Part shown: piece after piece, positions 11,793 to 19,727 of the stretch
Numbering within the stretch: the first letter of the stretch is position 1
How the letters are laid out: every line of letters starts with the position of its first letter
Origin: DAOTTI01 sp034437795
GTDB taxonomy: Bacteria > Chloroflexota > UBA11872 > UBA12225
NCBI GenBank assembly: GCA_034437795.1
Contig: DAOTTI010000242.1
Span: forward strand, 1 to 20,275
DNA length: 20,275 nt
Direction: 5' to 3'
Notes under the pieces: model-generated
What the model was told of the DNA's origin: nothing
The model's database searches: none
What the model saw: the letters and a program-made list of their open reading frames with translations, nothing else
Position numbers and translations under genes: made by a program

Positions 11793-14273
11793 ATGGGTAC
11801 GCACCGTCTGAGCGGAATTGGGCCCGTGAACGGCGACCATGGCACCCATGCGATCGTGATTGGCGCCAGCATGGCCGGGCTGCTGAGCGCGCGCGTGCTG
11901 GCCGAGCACTTTGAGCGCGTCACGGTCATCGAGCGGGACCGCCTTCCCCAGGGGCCCGAGTTTCGTAGTGGCGTCCCGCAGTCGCGCCATCTGCATGCGC
12001 TGCTGGTGCAGGGACGCGTCCTCCTGGAGGAGCTGTTCCCGGGGCTGGAGGCGGCGCTCTTCGCCGCCGGCGCGCTGAACATCCGCGTGCCGACGGACAC
12101 CTTGATCCTCTCGCCGGGCGGCTGGTGCCGCCGTTTCGTGGACGGCGTGACCCTGCTCTCGTGCAGCCGCGAGCTGCTGGAGTGGAGCGTGCGCCAGCGC
12201 GTCGGGGCCGCCGGCACGGTCGCCTTCCTGCCGGAGCATGAGGTCATCGGGCTCCTGTCCAGCGCGGACCATGGGGCTGTGCTGGGGGTGCAGGTCCGTC
12301 CGCGCGGGCGCCTGCCGGGCGTGAACGGCGCCGCGGGCGGTGATGAGCGTGGGGGCCGGCCCGGCGGGGACGGCACGCTGGCCCTGCGCGCGGAGCTGGT
12401 GGTGGACGCCAGTGGGCGCGGTTCGCGGGCGCCGCGCTGGCTGGAGGCAATGGGCTACCGGCGGCCGCCGGAGACGAAGATCAACGCCTTTCTGGGCTAC
12501 GCCAGCCGCTACTACCGGCGGCCACCGCGGTTCAGCGCCGACTGGCAGGGGATCCTGCTGGCTGCGACGCCGTCCGAACCGCGGGGCGCAGTGCTCCTGC
12601 CGATCGAGGGCGGGCGCTGGCACGTGACGCTGGCGGGGTACGGGCGCAACTATCCGCCGGTCGACGAGGCAGGCTTCCTGGAGTTCGCGCGCCGCCTGCG
12701 TAGCCCGATCGTCTCCCAGGCCATCCAGGAAGCAGAGCCGCTCTCGCCCATCCGGGGGTACCAGCGTACGGAGAACATCTTGCGCCACTACGAACGCCTG
12801 CCCCGCTGGCCCGCGGGCTTTGTGGTGCTGGGCGACGCCGTCTCCGCCTTCAATCCGGTCTATGGCCAGGGCATGACCGCCGCAGCGCAGGCGGCCCTGA
12901 CGCTGGACCGCTGCCTGCGCGAGATCCCGTCCGCACGCCTGAGCGGGGGCAGCCCCACCCTGGGCCAGCGCTTCCAGCGGCGGCTGGCCAGGGCAAACGG
13001 CGTGATCTGGCTTCTGGCCACGGGCGAGGACCTGCGCTACCCGACCACGGAGGGAGGCCGGCCGGGCCTGCTGGACCGGCTCATGCACCGGTATCTTGAT
13101 CGGGTGTTCCGCGTCGTACCTGAAGACGCGGAGGTGAGCCTGGCCTTCTGGAGCGTGGTGCACTTGCTGGCGCCGCCCACCAGCCTCGTTCACCCCCGCA
13201 TCCTGCTGCCGGCGTTGAGGGGACCGACCAGCCCCAGACTACCGGCGCCACCGGTGCACGCCGGACCCGAGCCGGTGCCTGATGGGGCGCCCGATACCGG
13301 CCCGGACGCTGCACGTGATCGGGCAGACCGGGCGTCCAGCGGCCTGGCCCACGGCTACGCCGATCTAGGCGACGTGCGCCTGCACTACGTGGAAGCCGGC
13401 GCCAGCGGGGCCGGGCCGGCTGGGGCTGAGCGCCCGCTGGTGGTCCTGCTCCACGGGTTCCCTGAGTTCTGGTACTCGTGGCGCCGCCAGATCCCGGCGC
13501 TGGCTGCAGCGGGCTACCACGTCGTGGCGCCGGACCTGCGGGGCTACAACCTGTCCGATAAGCCGCGGGGCGTGCACCGCTACCGGATCGACCTGCTGGC
13601 GCTGGACGTGGAGCGGCTGATCCGGCGCTGTGGTGCGGAGCGGGCGGTGGTGTGCGGCCACGATTGGGGTGGCGGGGTGGCCTGGGCCGTCGCCATGCGG
13701 TATCCGGAGCTGGTGGAGCGCCTGGTGGTCATCAACGCGCCGCACCCGGCGCGCTTCCTGCGCGCGCTGCGCACGCCGCGCCAGCTCCGGAAGAGCTGGT
13801 ACATGTTCTTCTTCCAGGTGCCCTGGCTGCCGGAGGCGTGTCTGCGCACCAGCCGCTACGCCGCCCTCCGGCGTGCCTTCACCGCGCCAGAGGGCCGCCC
13901 CGGAGCATTCAGTGCCGAGGACATCGAGCGCTACGTCGAGGCCGCGGCGCGGCCGGGGGCGCTGACCGCAGGGATCAACTACTACCGCGCCCTCTTCCGC
14001 CAGGCTCCGCGCCAGGCGCAGGCCAGCCTCAGGCGCATCGAGGCGCCGGTGCTGGTGATCTGGGGCGAGCGGGACCCTTATCTGGGCAGGGAGCTGGCCT
14101 CGCCCGACGGCGCGTGGGTGCCGAACGCGCGTGTGGAGCGCCTGCCCCAGGCCGGCCACTGGGCGCAGCTGGAGGAGCCGGAGCGGGTCAACGCCCTGCT
14201 GCTGGAGTTCCTGGCCCGCCCGCCAGGACCGGCGACCAGCGTCTGGCCAATGCGGCGTGACGGGCAAGGGTAA
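11793..14273 (+). CDS. Fusion: FAD-dependent monooxygenase + epoxide-hydrolase-type alpha/beta hydrolase
   Basis: One uninterrupted 826-residue frame with two enzymes. Residues about 18-470 are a class A flavoprotein monooxygenase-like domain: dinucleotide loop IVIGASMAGLLSARVL (GASMAG 24-29), VTVIERDRLPQGPEFRSGVPQSRHLHALL, AELVVDASGRGSR, and the flavin motif VVLGDAVSAFNPVYGQGM (G347, D348). A Pro/Ala/Asp-rich linker (about 475-525) leads to an alpha/beta hydrolase (about 526-815). It has HGFPEFW (554-560, oxyanion loop), nucleophile Asp624 in CGHDWGG, an FFQVPWLPE cap, acid Asp761 in GERDPYL and His789 in QAGHW. An Asp nucleophile fits epoxide hydrolases or dehalogenases, not esterases. It likely epoxidises or hydroxylates a substrate and hydrolyses the product in one chain. 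The ATG has AGAGGAGG before it. There is no signal peptide; it is presumably cytosolic. Confidence 0.9.
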   Translation: MGTHRLSGIGPVNGDHGTHAIVIGASMAGLLSARVLAEHFERVTVIERDRLPQGPEFRSGVPQSRHLHALLVQGRVLLEELFPGLEAALFAAGALNIRVPTDTLILSPGGWCRRFVDGVTLLSCSRELLEWSVRQRVGAAGTVAFLPEHEVIGLLSSADHGAVLGVQVRPRGRLPGVNGAAGGDERGGRPGGDGTLALRAELVVDASGRGSRAPRWLEAMGYRRPPETKINAFLGYASRYYRRPPRFSADWQGILLAATPSEPRGAVLLPIEGGRWHVTLAGYGRNYPPVDEAGFLEFARRLRSPIVSQAIQEAEPLSPIRGYQRTENILRHYERLPRWPAGFVVLGDAVSAFNPVYGQGMTAAAQAALTLDRCLREIPSARLSGGSPTLGQRFQRRLARANGVIWLLATGEDLRYPTTEGGRPGLLDRLMHRYLDRVFRVVPEDAEVSLAFWSVVHLLAPPTSLVHPRILLPALRGPTSPRLPAPPVHAGPEPVPDGAPDTGPDAARDRADRASSGLAHGYADLGDVRLHYVEAGASGAGPAGAERPLVVLLHGFPEFWYSWRRQIPALAAAGYHVVAPDLRGYNLSDKPRGVHRYRIDLLALDVERLIRRCGAERAVVCGHDWGGGVAWAVAMRYPELVERLVVINAPHPARFLRALRTPRQLRKSWYMFFFQVPWLPEACLRTSRYAALRRAFTAPEGRPGAFSAEDIERYVEAAARPGALTAGINYYRALFRQAPRQAQASLRRIEAPVLVIWGERDPYLGRELASPDGAWVPNARVERLPQAGHWAQLEEPERVNALLLEFLARPPGPATSVWPMRRDGQG

Positions 14274-14292
14274 CCTGGGTACACGGGATCGG

Positions 14293-14340
14293 GGAGGACG
14301 CGTGATCGAGGGCGGCGGAGGACGCGTGATGCGGGCGGCG
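14293..14340 (+). repeat. 24-bp tandem duplication between convergent genes
   Basis: Two adjacent 24-bp units (14293-14316 and 14317-14340) begin GGAGGACGCGTGAT and end GGCGGC or GGCGGCG-like, differing at a few central bases. They lie in the 117-bp spacer between the fusion gene and the DUF2270 gene. No terminator hairpin is obvious here. Confidence 0.75.
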
Positions 14341-14390
14341 GACAGGGCAGCAATAACGGACGTGGCGTGGCGCCGGTGGCCAGGTAGCGC

Positions 14391-15080
14391 TCAAGGCCGG
14401 CGCTTGCCGACGATCTCCAGGGCATAGGGATCGCCGAGCGGATGCCGCCGGCCGGGCCAGGCCGCGACGGCGACCAGCCAGACGTAGAGAGCGGCGACCG
14501 CCAGCAGGACCACCCAGCCGGGGACAAAGCCGATCGAGGCGCGGGCCACGAGGTCCAGGGAGGGCCACTCCGCGAGGTGCAGCTTACTGAGCCAGGCCAG
14601 GAGAATACCGCCATAGATCCAAAGATAGACGCGGCGCAGGCGCCAGGAAATAGCCAGGAGCAAGGGCACCGTGGGATAGACCGGATCACGGAGCACGGCG
14701 ATGAGGCGCGAGGTCCAGGGCTCCTCCACTGCTTCCCCCAGGATCTCGGGGTAGAAGTACCGTTCGAGGAGGCGCACCCGCCGGCGTGCCCCTTCATAGG
14801 CGCTGAACCGGCGCGCCTCCAGGTGCAGGAAGAAGTAGACCAGGATCATCAGGAACACCAGGGCCGCGTGCGTGCGCTCGTCGCTGCTCACGGCAAAGGT
14901 GGTGACCAGGGCTGAGGTGGTAATGGCCCAGTTCGTGGTCGTGTCCAGGCGGGCGCGGTAGGCGGTCAGGCGGCCCACCTCGGCGCGGTGGAGGTGGATC
15001 AGGGCATTGACGGCGTGGCTGGTGAGCGACTGCCGGCCGGTGGGTTCTGGCTGGAAGGGAGATTCGGCCATTGCCTCCAT
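14391..15080 (-). CDS. DUF2270 family integral membrane protein
   Basis: A 229-residue predicted inner-membrane protein of unknown function. The start of family similarity is ALIHLHRAEVGRLTAYRARLDTTTNWAITTSALVTTFAVS. Hydrophobic segments occur at the TTNWAITTSALVTTFAV region, AALVFLMILVYFFLHLEARRF, VYLWIYGGILLAWLSKLHL and IGFVPGWVVLLAVAALYVWLVAVAAW, suggesting four membrane spans with a cytoplasmic loop (YEGARRRVRLLERYFYPEIL) in the middle. The frame extends to 15473, but that part overlaps the divergent regulator gene and is not plausible. ATG 15080 (MEAMAESPF) is chosen; ATG 15071 has GGAGG only two bases upstream and is a close alternative. It is divergent from the ATPase-TPR gene by about 85 bp and could be part of its regulon. 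Confidence 0.82.
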   Translation of the reverse strand: MEAMAESPFQPEPTGRQSLTSHAVNALIHLHRAEVGRLTAYRARLDTTTNWAITTSALVTTFAVSSDERTHAALVFLMILVYFFLHLEARRFSAYEGARRRVRLLERYFYPEILGEAVEEPWTSRLIAVLRDPVYPTVPLLLAISWRLRRVYLWIYGGILLAWLSKLHLAEWPSLDLVARASIGFVPGWVVLLAVAALYVWLVAVAAWPGRRHPLGDPYALEIVGKRRP

Positions 15081-15104
15081 CGTAGTATGGGCGTAGTATG
15101 GCGA

Positions 15105-15137
15105 CGCCGGGGCCGCGCGGGGGGCGTGGCCCCGGCG
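15105..15137. promoter_or_regulatory. Long GC-rich hairpin in DUF2270/regulator divergent region
   Basis: CGCCGGGGCC (15105-15114) pairs perfectly with GGCCCCGGCG (15128-15137). The stem can continue through a G-U pair and three more pairs to a 5-nt loop. It lies 28 bp before the regulator's ATG. As neither gene ends here it is not a terminator for a listed gene; an operator or a 5' leader structure is more likely. A direct repeat CGTAGTATGG sits next to it (15081-15090 and 15092-15101). Confidence 0.5.
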
Positions 15138-15165
15138 CTGGCGTATCCTACCGGTTGAGGGGACG

Positions 15166-17865
15166 ATGCGCGGGACGCGGCAGGCGCAGGGCATCGGCTG
15201 GCCGGGCCATCGCGGAACGTGGCGGCCGGCTGAGGCCCCGGCGTGCGCGACGCAGCAGGGCGCCGGCCTGGGGCGGCTCAGCCGCGGCCTGCCGGCGCAA
15301 CCGGGCGCCCTGTTCGGGCGAGGCGCCGAGATCGAGACCGTCGCGGCGCAACTGCTGCGCGAGGAGACGCGCCTGCTCACCCTGACCGGTCCACCCGGGG
15401 TGGGAAAGACGCGCCTGGCGCTGGCGGTAGCGGCCGAACTCTCGGCAGCCTTTGCCGGTGAGGTGCTGTTCATTGACCTTTCACCGCTGCGCGATGCACG
15501 CCTGGTGCTGGCCTCGATTGCCCAGGCCGCTGGCGTAGCGGAGCGAGCCGGGCGGCCCCTGCTGGCCGGCCTCCTGGAGCGGTTCGCTCACCAGCGCTGC
15601 CTCCTGCTGCTGGACAACTTCGAGCAGGTCCTGCCGGCGGCGCGGGACGTGGCCGCCCTGCTGGAGGGGGCGCCACGGCTGGCGGTGCTGGCGACGAGCC
15701 GGGCGGCCCTCCATCTGCGCTGGGAGCGGACCTTCCCCGTACCGCCGCTGGCCCTGCCCGACCTCCGCCGGCTGCCCGGCCCCCATGCGCTGGCCGGCTC
15801 GCCGGCGGTGGCACTCTTCGTGGAGCGGGCGCGCGCCGTCCGGCCAGAGTTTGCCCTCGCTGAGGCGAATGCGCCGGCGGTCGCCGCCATCTGCGTCCGG
15901 CTGGACGGGCTACCCCTGGCCATTGAGCTCGCGGCGGCCCGTAGCAGCGTGCTCCCGCCGCAGGCGCTGGCGGCGCGCCTGGGGGCCGCTCCATGTGCGC
16001 TGGGCACCACGAATGCGCCCGGCGCGCCGCGTCCGTCGTTGAGCGGCCTGGACCTGCTTGCCGCTGGGGCGACGGACCTGCCGGCACGGCATCAGACGCT
16101 CCGCGCCGCCATCCGCTGGAGCTACGACCTCCTGGCGCCGGACGAGCAGCGGCTCTTCCGGCGGCTGGGGGTCTTCACTGGCACGTTCTCCGTGGAGGCG
16201 GCAGCGGCCGTGGCCTTGGGGCCCGTTGACAGAACGCGGCTCGCCGCCGCCGGCGAGCCAGGGCCGGCGCCGGCCTGTCTGCCGCGGGGCGGGCCGGACG
16301 CGCTGGACAGCTTGCAGTCGCTGGTGGAGAAGAGCCTGGTCCGCTCGGAAGGGGCGAGCGGCGCCGAACCGCAGTTCCGGCTGCTGGAGACGCTGCGCGA
16401 CTATGCGCTGGAGCAACTCGAGCGTAGCGGTGAAGCGGCGGCCACCTACGGGCGCCATGCCGCCTATTACCTCAGCCTGGCCGAGGCGGTGCGGGAATGG
16501 CAAGGGACCGCCGGGGACCAGTGGCTGGCACGGCTGGAGCAAGAGCGCGACAACCTGCGAGCGGCGTTGAAGTGGTTCGTGAGGCAGGGCGACGCCCCGC
16601 ACGGGCTGCGCCTGGCGGCCGCGCTGTATGGCTTCTGGTTGGCGCGCGGCTCTTTAGGCGAGGGCCGGGAGGCGCTGGAAGCGCTCCTGGCCCTGCCGCC
16701 GGCCGCCGCCTGGGCGGCCGACCGCGCAGCGGCCCTCTCCCGCGCGGGGACCCTGGCCCGTGCCCAGGGCGACTACGCCGCAGCACGGGCGCTGCACGAG
16801 GAAGAGCTGGCCATCAGACGCTCCCTGGGCGACCTCGCGGGGGTGGCCCACGCCCTGGACGAGCTCGGCTGGACGGCCGACCGCGCTGGCGACCTCGCCC
16901 TGGCCCGCGCGCGGTACGAGGAGAGCCTGGCCGTCTATCGCGAGCTCGGGGATCGAGCCGGCGTGGCCTGGGGCCTCGTCTACCTGGGCTACCTGGCCCG
17001 CCAGCAGGGGGACCACGTACAGGCGCGGGCCCTGCTTGAGGAGAGCCTCGCCATCCGGCGTACGATGGGAGATGAGCAGTCGGCGGCGTGGACGCTGGTG
17101 GAGCTGGGGAACACGGCCCGCGACGCCGGCGATGCAGACGCGGCGCGCCGCTACTACGAGGCCAGCCAGGCCATCTGCCGCCGGCTCGGCGACTGGAGGG
17201 GCCTGGCCTGGGCGGTGAACAGCCTGGGCCATCTGGCCCGCGCCCTGGGCGATTACGCCACGGCCCGCGCGCGGTATGGCGAGGGGATGGAGTACACGCG
17301 TCTGGCTGGAGACCGGCTCAACCTGGCCGCGTCGCTCAACAATCTGGCCTCAGTGGCGCGCCTGGAGGGCGACCTCGCCACCGCCCGCGTGCTCTACGAG
17401 CAGCGGCTGGCGCTCTGGCAGGAGGCCGGCGAACGGCGGCGCATCGCGCTGGCGCTGAGCCAGTTGGCGGCGGTGGAGCACGATCTGGGGAACGATGCGG
17501 CGGCGCAGGCCCGCTACGAGCAGGCGCTGGCGCTGCAGCAGGCGGCCGAAGCCTCCGGCGGCTGGTCGCTGCACTGGCGCGGCGCGCCCCCGCAGCCGGT
17601 CGATGACCGGCGTGAGGTGCTGCGCTGGCGGGAAAGCCAGGCAGGGTTCTGGGAGCGCGTGAACCGGCAGAGCATCGCCCTGTGTCTGGTGGGCCTGGGG
17701 AGCATCGCGGGGACCACCGGCCACCCGCTGCGGGCGGCGCGATTGCTGGGGGCGGCGGCCGGGCTGCTCGAGCGGAGCGGCGCGGCGCTCGACCCGCCGG
17801 ACCGCCGGCGCTACGACCAAGCGCTGGTGGCGGTGCATGCGATGCTGGATGAGCAAGGATGGTAG
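15166..17865 (+). CDS. ATPase-TPR regulator (STAND/LuxR type), cut before its HTH by an in-frame TAG
   Basis: An 899-residue product with an AP-ATPase-like NTPase followed by TPR repeats, the layout of large MalT/AfsR-like STAND regulators. The Walker A loop GPPGVGKT is at 75-82, preceded by the family's LPAQPGALFGRGAEIETVAAQLL, and Walker B CLLLLDNFE holds D150. A GLPLAIELAAARS sensor segment, an RHQTLRAAIRWSYDLLAPDEQRLFRRLGVF winged-helix-like region and RLLETLRDYALEQL follow. From about residue 520 to 800 come roughly seven 40-residue TPR units (GDYAAARALHEEELAIRRSLGD type). The TAG at 17863-17865 follows AMLDEQGW, and the same frame continues as AAWEAGRSLGE into a LuxR HTH, so the full gene ran 15166-18207. 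The ATG has GAGGGG upstream. As it stands the product lacks a DNA-binding domain. Confidence 0.85.
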   Translation: MRGTRQAQGIGWPGHRGTWRPAEAPACATQQGAGLGRLSRGLPAQPGALFGRGAEIETVAAQLLREETRLLTLTGPPGVGKTRLALAVAAELSAAFAGEVLFIDLSPLRDARLVLASIAQAAGVAERAGRPLLAGLLERFAHQRCLLLLDNFEQVLPAARDVAALLEGAPRLAVLATSRAALHLRWERTFPVPPLALPDLRRLPGPHALAGSPAVALFVERARAVRPEFALAEANAPAVAAICVRLDGLPLAIELAAARSSVLPPQALAARLGAAPCALGTTNAPGAPRPSLSGLDLLAAGATDLPARHQTLRAAIRWSYDLLAPDEQRLFRRLGVFTGTFSVEAAAAVALGPVDRTRLAAAGEPGPAPACLPRGGPDALDSLQSLVEKSLVRSEGASGAEPQFRLLETLRDYALEQLERSGEAAATYGRHAAYYLSLAEAVREWQGTAGDQWLARLEQERDNLRAALKWFVRQGDAPHGLRLAAALYGFWLARGSLGEGREALEALLALPPAAAWAADRAAALSRAGTLARAQGDYAAARALHEEELAIRRSLGDLAGVAHALDELGWTADRAGDLALARARYEESLAVYRELGDRAGVAWGLVYLGYLARQQGDHVQARALLEESLAIRRTMGDEQSAAWTLVELGNTARDAGDADAARRYYEASQAICRRLGDWRGLAWAVNSLGHLARALGDYATARARYGEGMEYTRLAGDRLNLAASLNNLASVARLEGDLATARVLYEQRLALWQEAGERRRIALALSQLAAVEHDLGNDAAAQARYEQALALQQAAEASGGWSLHWRGAPPQPVDDRREVLRWRESQAGFWERVNRQSIALCLVGLGSIAGTTGHPLRAARLLGAAAGLLERSGAALDPPDRRRYDQALVAVHAMLDEQGW

Positions 17866-18207
17866 GCCGCTTGGGAGGCTGGGCGCTCCCTGGGCGAGCC
17901 GGCGGCGATTACCTGCACGCTGTCCCCGGCGCCGTGGGAGCCGCCGGCCGCGGTGCGCCCGCGGCCGGGTGGCGCGGGCGGCGTCTCGGCGCTCACGGCG
18001 CGGGAGCAGCAGGTGGCGGCCCTGATTGGCCGGGGCTACACCAACCGGCAGATCGCGGCCGCCCTGGTGATCACGGAGGGGACGGCACGGATCCATGTGG
18101 CCCACGTGCTGGCCAAGCTGGGCTTCCACACCCGCGCGCAGGCGGCGGCCTGGGCGGTGGCGCAGGGGCTCGTCCCCAGCCGCGAGCCTCCAGCAGCGAC
18201 GCCCTAG
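17866..18207 (+). pseudogene. LuxR-type helix-turn-helix remnant of the preceding regulator
   Basis: This is the C-terminus of the ATPase-TPR regulator, in the same frame after a single TAG. It begins AAWEAGRSLGEPAA, the segment that in this family joins directly to the TPR part, then has a Pro/Ala/Arg linker and a LuxR/GerE domain: LTAREQQVAALIGRGYTNRQIAAALVITEGTARIHVAHVLAKLGFHTRAQAAAWAV. All usual HTH positions are present (E of TARE, the G-T-N-R-Q-IA turn, T-V/A-R-I-H recognition helix), so the sequence is not visibly decayed. It could be made separately from the GTG at 17953, but only a weak GGGAG lies upstream. Readthrough, a recent nonsense mutation or a base-call error are the options. 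Confidence 0.8.
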
Positions 18208-18249
18208 CCTGGCTCCTTGCCGGCCGGTGAGCCCGTGAGGCGTTCCGTC

Positions 18250-18345
18250 TCCCTGTGAGAGCGGGCCAGGGTGAGGGCTCCGCATGCACGGCCGCCGGTG
18301 AGTTCCCGCTCCCACAGGGAGCGGGCCAGGGTGAGGGCTCCACCG
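18250..18345. repeat. Two REP-like palindromic repeat copies
   Basis: A 23-bp block (GAGCGGGCCAGGGTGAGGG then CTCC) occurs at 18259-18281 and exactly again at 18319-18341. The second copy is preceded by GTTCCCGCTCCCACAG, giving a CCCGCTCCC/GGGAGCGGG hairpin; the first has a decayed arm. The module is the reverse complement of that in 1164-1340. The bases between and around (18208-18250, 18345-18480) show no gene. Confidence 0.7.
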
Positions 18346-18505
18346 ATGAGCCAGCCGGGCCGGCAGCCGTCCGCCGCCAGGCGGCTCTGGCGTCTGCCGT
18401 CATCTGTCGCCCCTCTATACCGTTTGGCAGATGTGCGCCCGCCCCACTTGGTGTATTGTGGCGGCAGGACATGTGGCGTATTGCCGCTAAAGGGGAGGAC
18501 GAGCC

Positions 18506-18625
18506 ATGGCAAGAGGGAACACCAGCGGCGCGGCACGGCTGACACAGCCGCGGGTCGCGGTGCGCTCCCAGGCCCGGCACGCGGGCGGGAGTGGGTCCAT
18601 CGGCCCTTCAGGAGGCGATGAATGA
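18506..18625 (+). CDS. Possible 39-codon small ORF overlapping the beta-propeller start
   Basis: ATG 18506 follows AGGGGAGG at 7-bp spacing, a better ribosome-binding site than that of the next gene. The product begins MARGNTSGAARLTQPRV and ends GPSGGDE, with no recognisable domain. Its TGA (18623-18625) overlaps the next ATG (18618) by 8 bp, allowing coupled translation. Much of it is encoded by a 29-bp repeat, so it may instead be the original 5' end of the next gene, disrupted by repeats. Confidence 0.25.
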   Translation: MARGNTSGAARLTQPRVAVRSQARHAGGSGSIGPSGGDE

Positions 18626-18657
18626 GACCCCAGGCCCGGCACGCGGGCGGGAGTGGG
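18567..18657 (+). repeat. 29-bp direct repeat, two copies 62 bp apart
   Basis: An identical 29-bp block, beginning CCCAGGCCCGGCACGCGG and ending GGGAGTGGG, occurs at 18567-18595 and 18629-18657. The second copy lies inside the first codons of the beta-propeller gene and encodes PGPARGREW. It is GC-rich and REP-like. Confidence 0.85.
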
Positions 18658-19727
18658 AAGGGGCGAAGGGGCACAGCGAGCATAAGGGGAAGACGACCCT
18701 GACAATTGCCACCCTCCTGGCGGCCCTGGTGGGTGTGGCCCTGGGGGTCGTGGTCCTGCCGGTGCGGCCGGCAGTGGCCGACCCCGTCGGCTCCGTCAAC
18801 GAGGGGTCACATGAAGTCTGGGTGATCGACCAGTCAGACACCACGGCCGACGGTGGAGGCACGCTCTACATCTACACAGGCGAGTTCCTGGCCGGGGCGG
18901 CCGCTCCGAACGCGGTGCCGGAGGTGATCGATCTCGGGGGCGCGGCCCGCAACCGGTGCCTGGCCCAGACGGGCACAGCCCCGCGCCGGCCACACATGAT
19001 CGAGATGAACGCTGCACACTCGCACGCCATCATCGCGTTCGTGGCCACGGGCCAGGTGCTGTTCATGGACGCGGCGACGCGCACGCCGCTCACCTGTGTC
19101 GACGTCGGGCTGCAGGTGCACGCGGCGATGCCCACGCCAGACCAGCGGTACGTGGTCGTGGCGAACCAGAACGGCAAGCTGCTGCAGCGGATCAAGACGG
19201 ACTATGGGGCCAACGCGTTCCAGCTTGAGGATGGGGCCACACTGGACCTGGCGAACGGGACGACGCCGAGCGGGGCGCCGCGCCAGGATCCGTCATTGCG
19301 CCCGGATAACGCGCCGATCTGCCCGATCATCGAGAGCGCCAGCCGCTTTGCGTTTGTAACGCTGCGCGGCGGTGGGCTCTTCGTCGTTGACGTCACCGCC
19401 ACGCCCATGGCCATCGTGGCTGAGTACGACCAGGACACGGTACATCCGAACGGCTGTGGCGGCGCGGAAGCGACGGGCAAGATCTACATCAACTCTGGCG
19501 GCGGCACGGCGGCCAATCCGCTTGAGCCTGATCTGTATGCGTTCCCGCTCGGCGCCTATTCCGCCACGCCAAGTCCGCCGAACACGCCGGCGCCGGTCCT
19601 TGGTCTTCAGCCACGACGCCCGCGGATTTGTCGACTCGCACGGGGCCGTTCTCACCAGGGGTGGACGCTTTCTCTGGATCGCGGACCGGGCCGCCAACCG
19701 CGTCACGGTCGTGGACACGACCACTGA
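18618..19727 (+). CDS. Secreted beta-propeller (YVTN/lactonase-like) protein, N-terminal part of a frameshifted gene
   Basis: The reading begins at ATG 18618, with AGGAGG only two bases upstream; no other in-frame start precedes the signal peptide. After a repeat-derived PGPARGREWEG stretch comes KGKTTLTIATLLAALVGVALGVVVLPVRPAVA, a Sec-type signal peptide, so the product is exported. The mature part has short beta-rich units (HEVWVIDQSD, GGGTLYIYTGEF, SHAIIAFVATGQVLFMDAATRTPLTCVDVGLQVHAAMPTPDQRYVVVANQNGKLLQRI, RFAFVTLRGGGLFVVDV) like YncE/lactonase-type propeller blades. Homologous sequence stops near 19600, where APVLGLQPRR departs from the pattern. The blade sequence resumes one frame over (VFSHDARGFVDSHG), so the last ~40 residues are frameshift product. 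Function unknown; perhaps ligand binding or redox in the periplasm. Confidence 0.75.
   Translation: MNETPGPARGREWEGAKGHSEHKGKTTLTIATLLAALVGVALGVVVLPVRPAVADPVGSVNEGSHEVWVIDQSDTTADGGGTLYIYTGEFLAGAAAPNAVPEVIDLGGAARNRCLAQTGTAPRRPHMIEMNAAHSHAIIAFVATGQVLFMDAATRTPLTCVDVGLQVHAAMPTPDQRYVVVANQNGKLLQRIKTDYGANAFQLEDGATLDLANGTTPSGAPRQDPSLRPDNAPICPIIESASRFAFVTLRGGGLFVVDVTATPMAIVAEYDQDTVHPNGCGGAEATGKIYINSGGGTAANPLEPDLYAFPLGAYSATPSPPNTPAPVLGLQPRRPRICRLARGRSHQGWTLSLDRGPGRQPRHGRGHDH

Noticed and set aside
11583..13193. 536-codon minus-strand open frame
   Set aside because: Antisense to the flavin domain, whose motifs are intact; the translation has shadow-frame composition.
15081..15473. Upstream extension of the DUF2270 gene
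   Set aside because: The extra 131 codons are antisense to the ATPase gene's P-loop region and are Arg/Ala/Ser/Pro-rich with no similarity to the family N-terminus.
16738..17580. 120-bp periodicity as a DNA repeat element
   Set aside because: The period equals the 40-residue TPR unit of the encoded protein and is explained by protein structure.
17863..17865. TAG recoded as an amino acid in this organism
   Set aside because: Several intact genes in the window end at TAG right where family similarity ends, so TAG acts as an ordinary stop.
19596..19606. Programmed ribosomal frameshift in the beta-propeller gene
   Set aside because: No slippery heptamer or obvious downstream pseudoknot was seen; a simple indel explains it.
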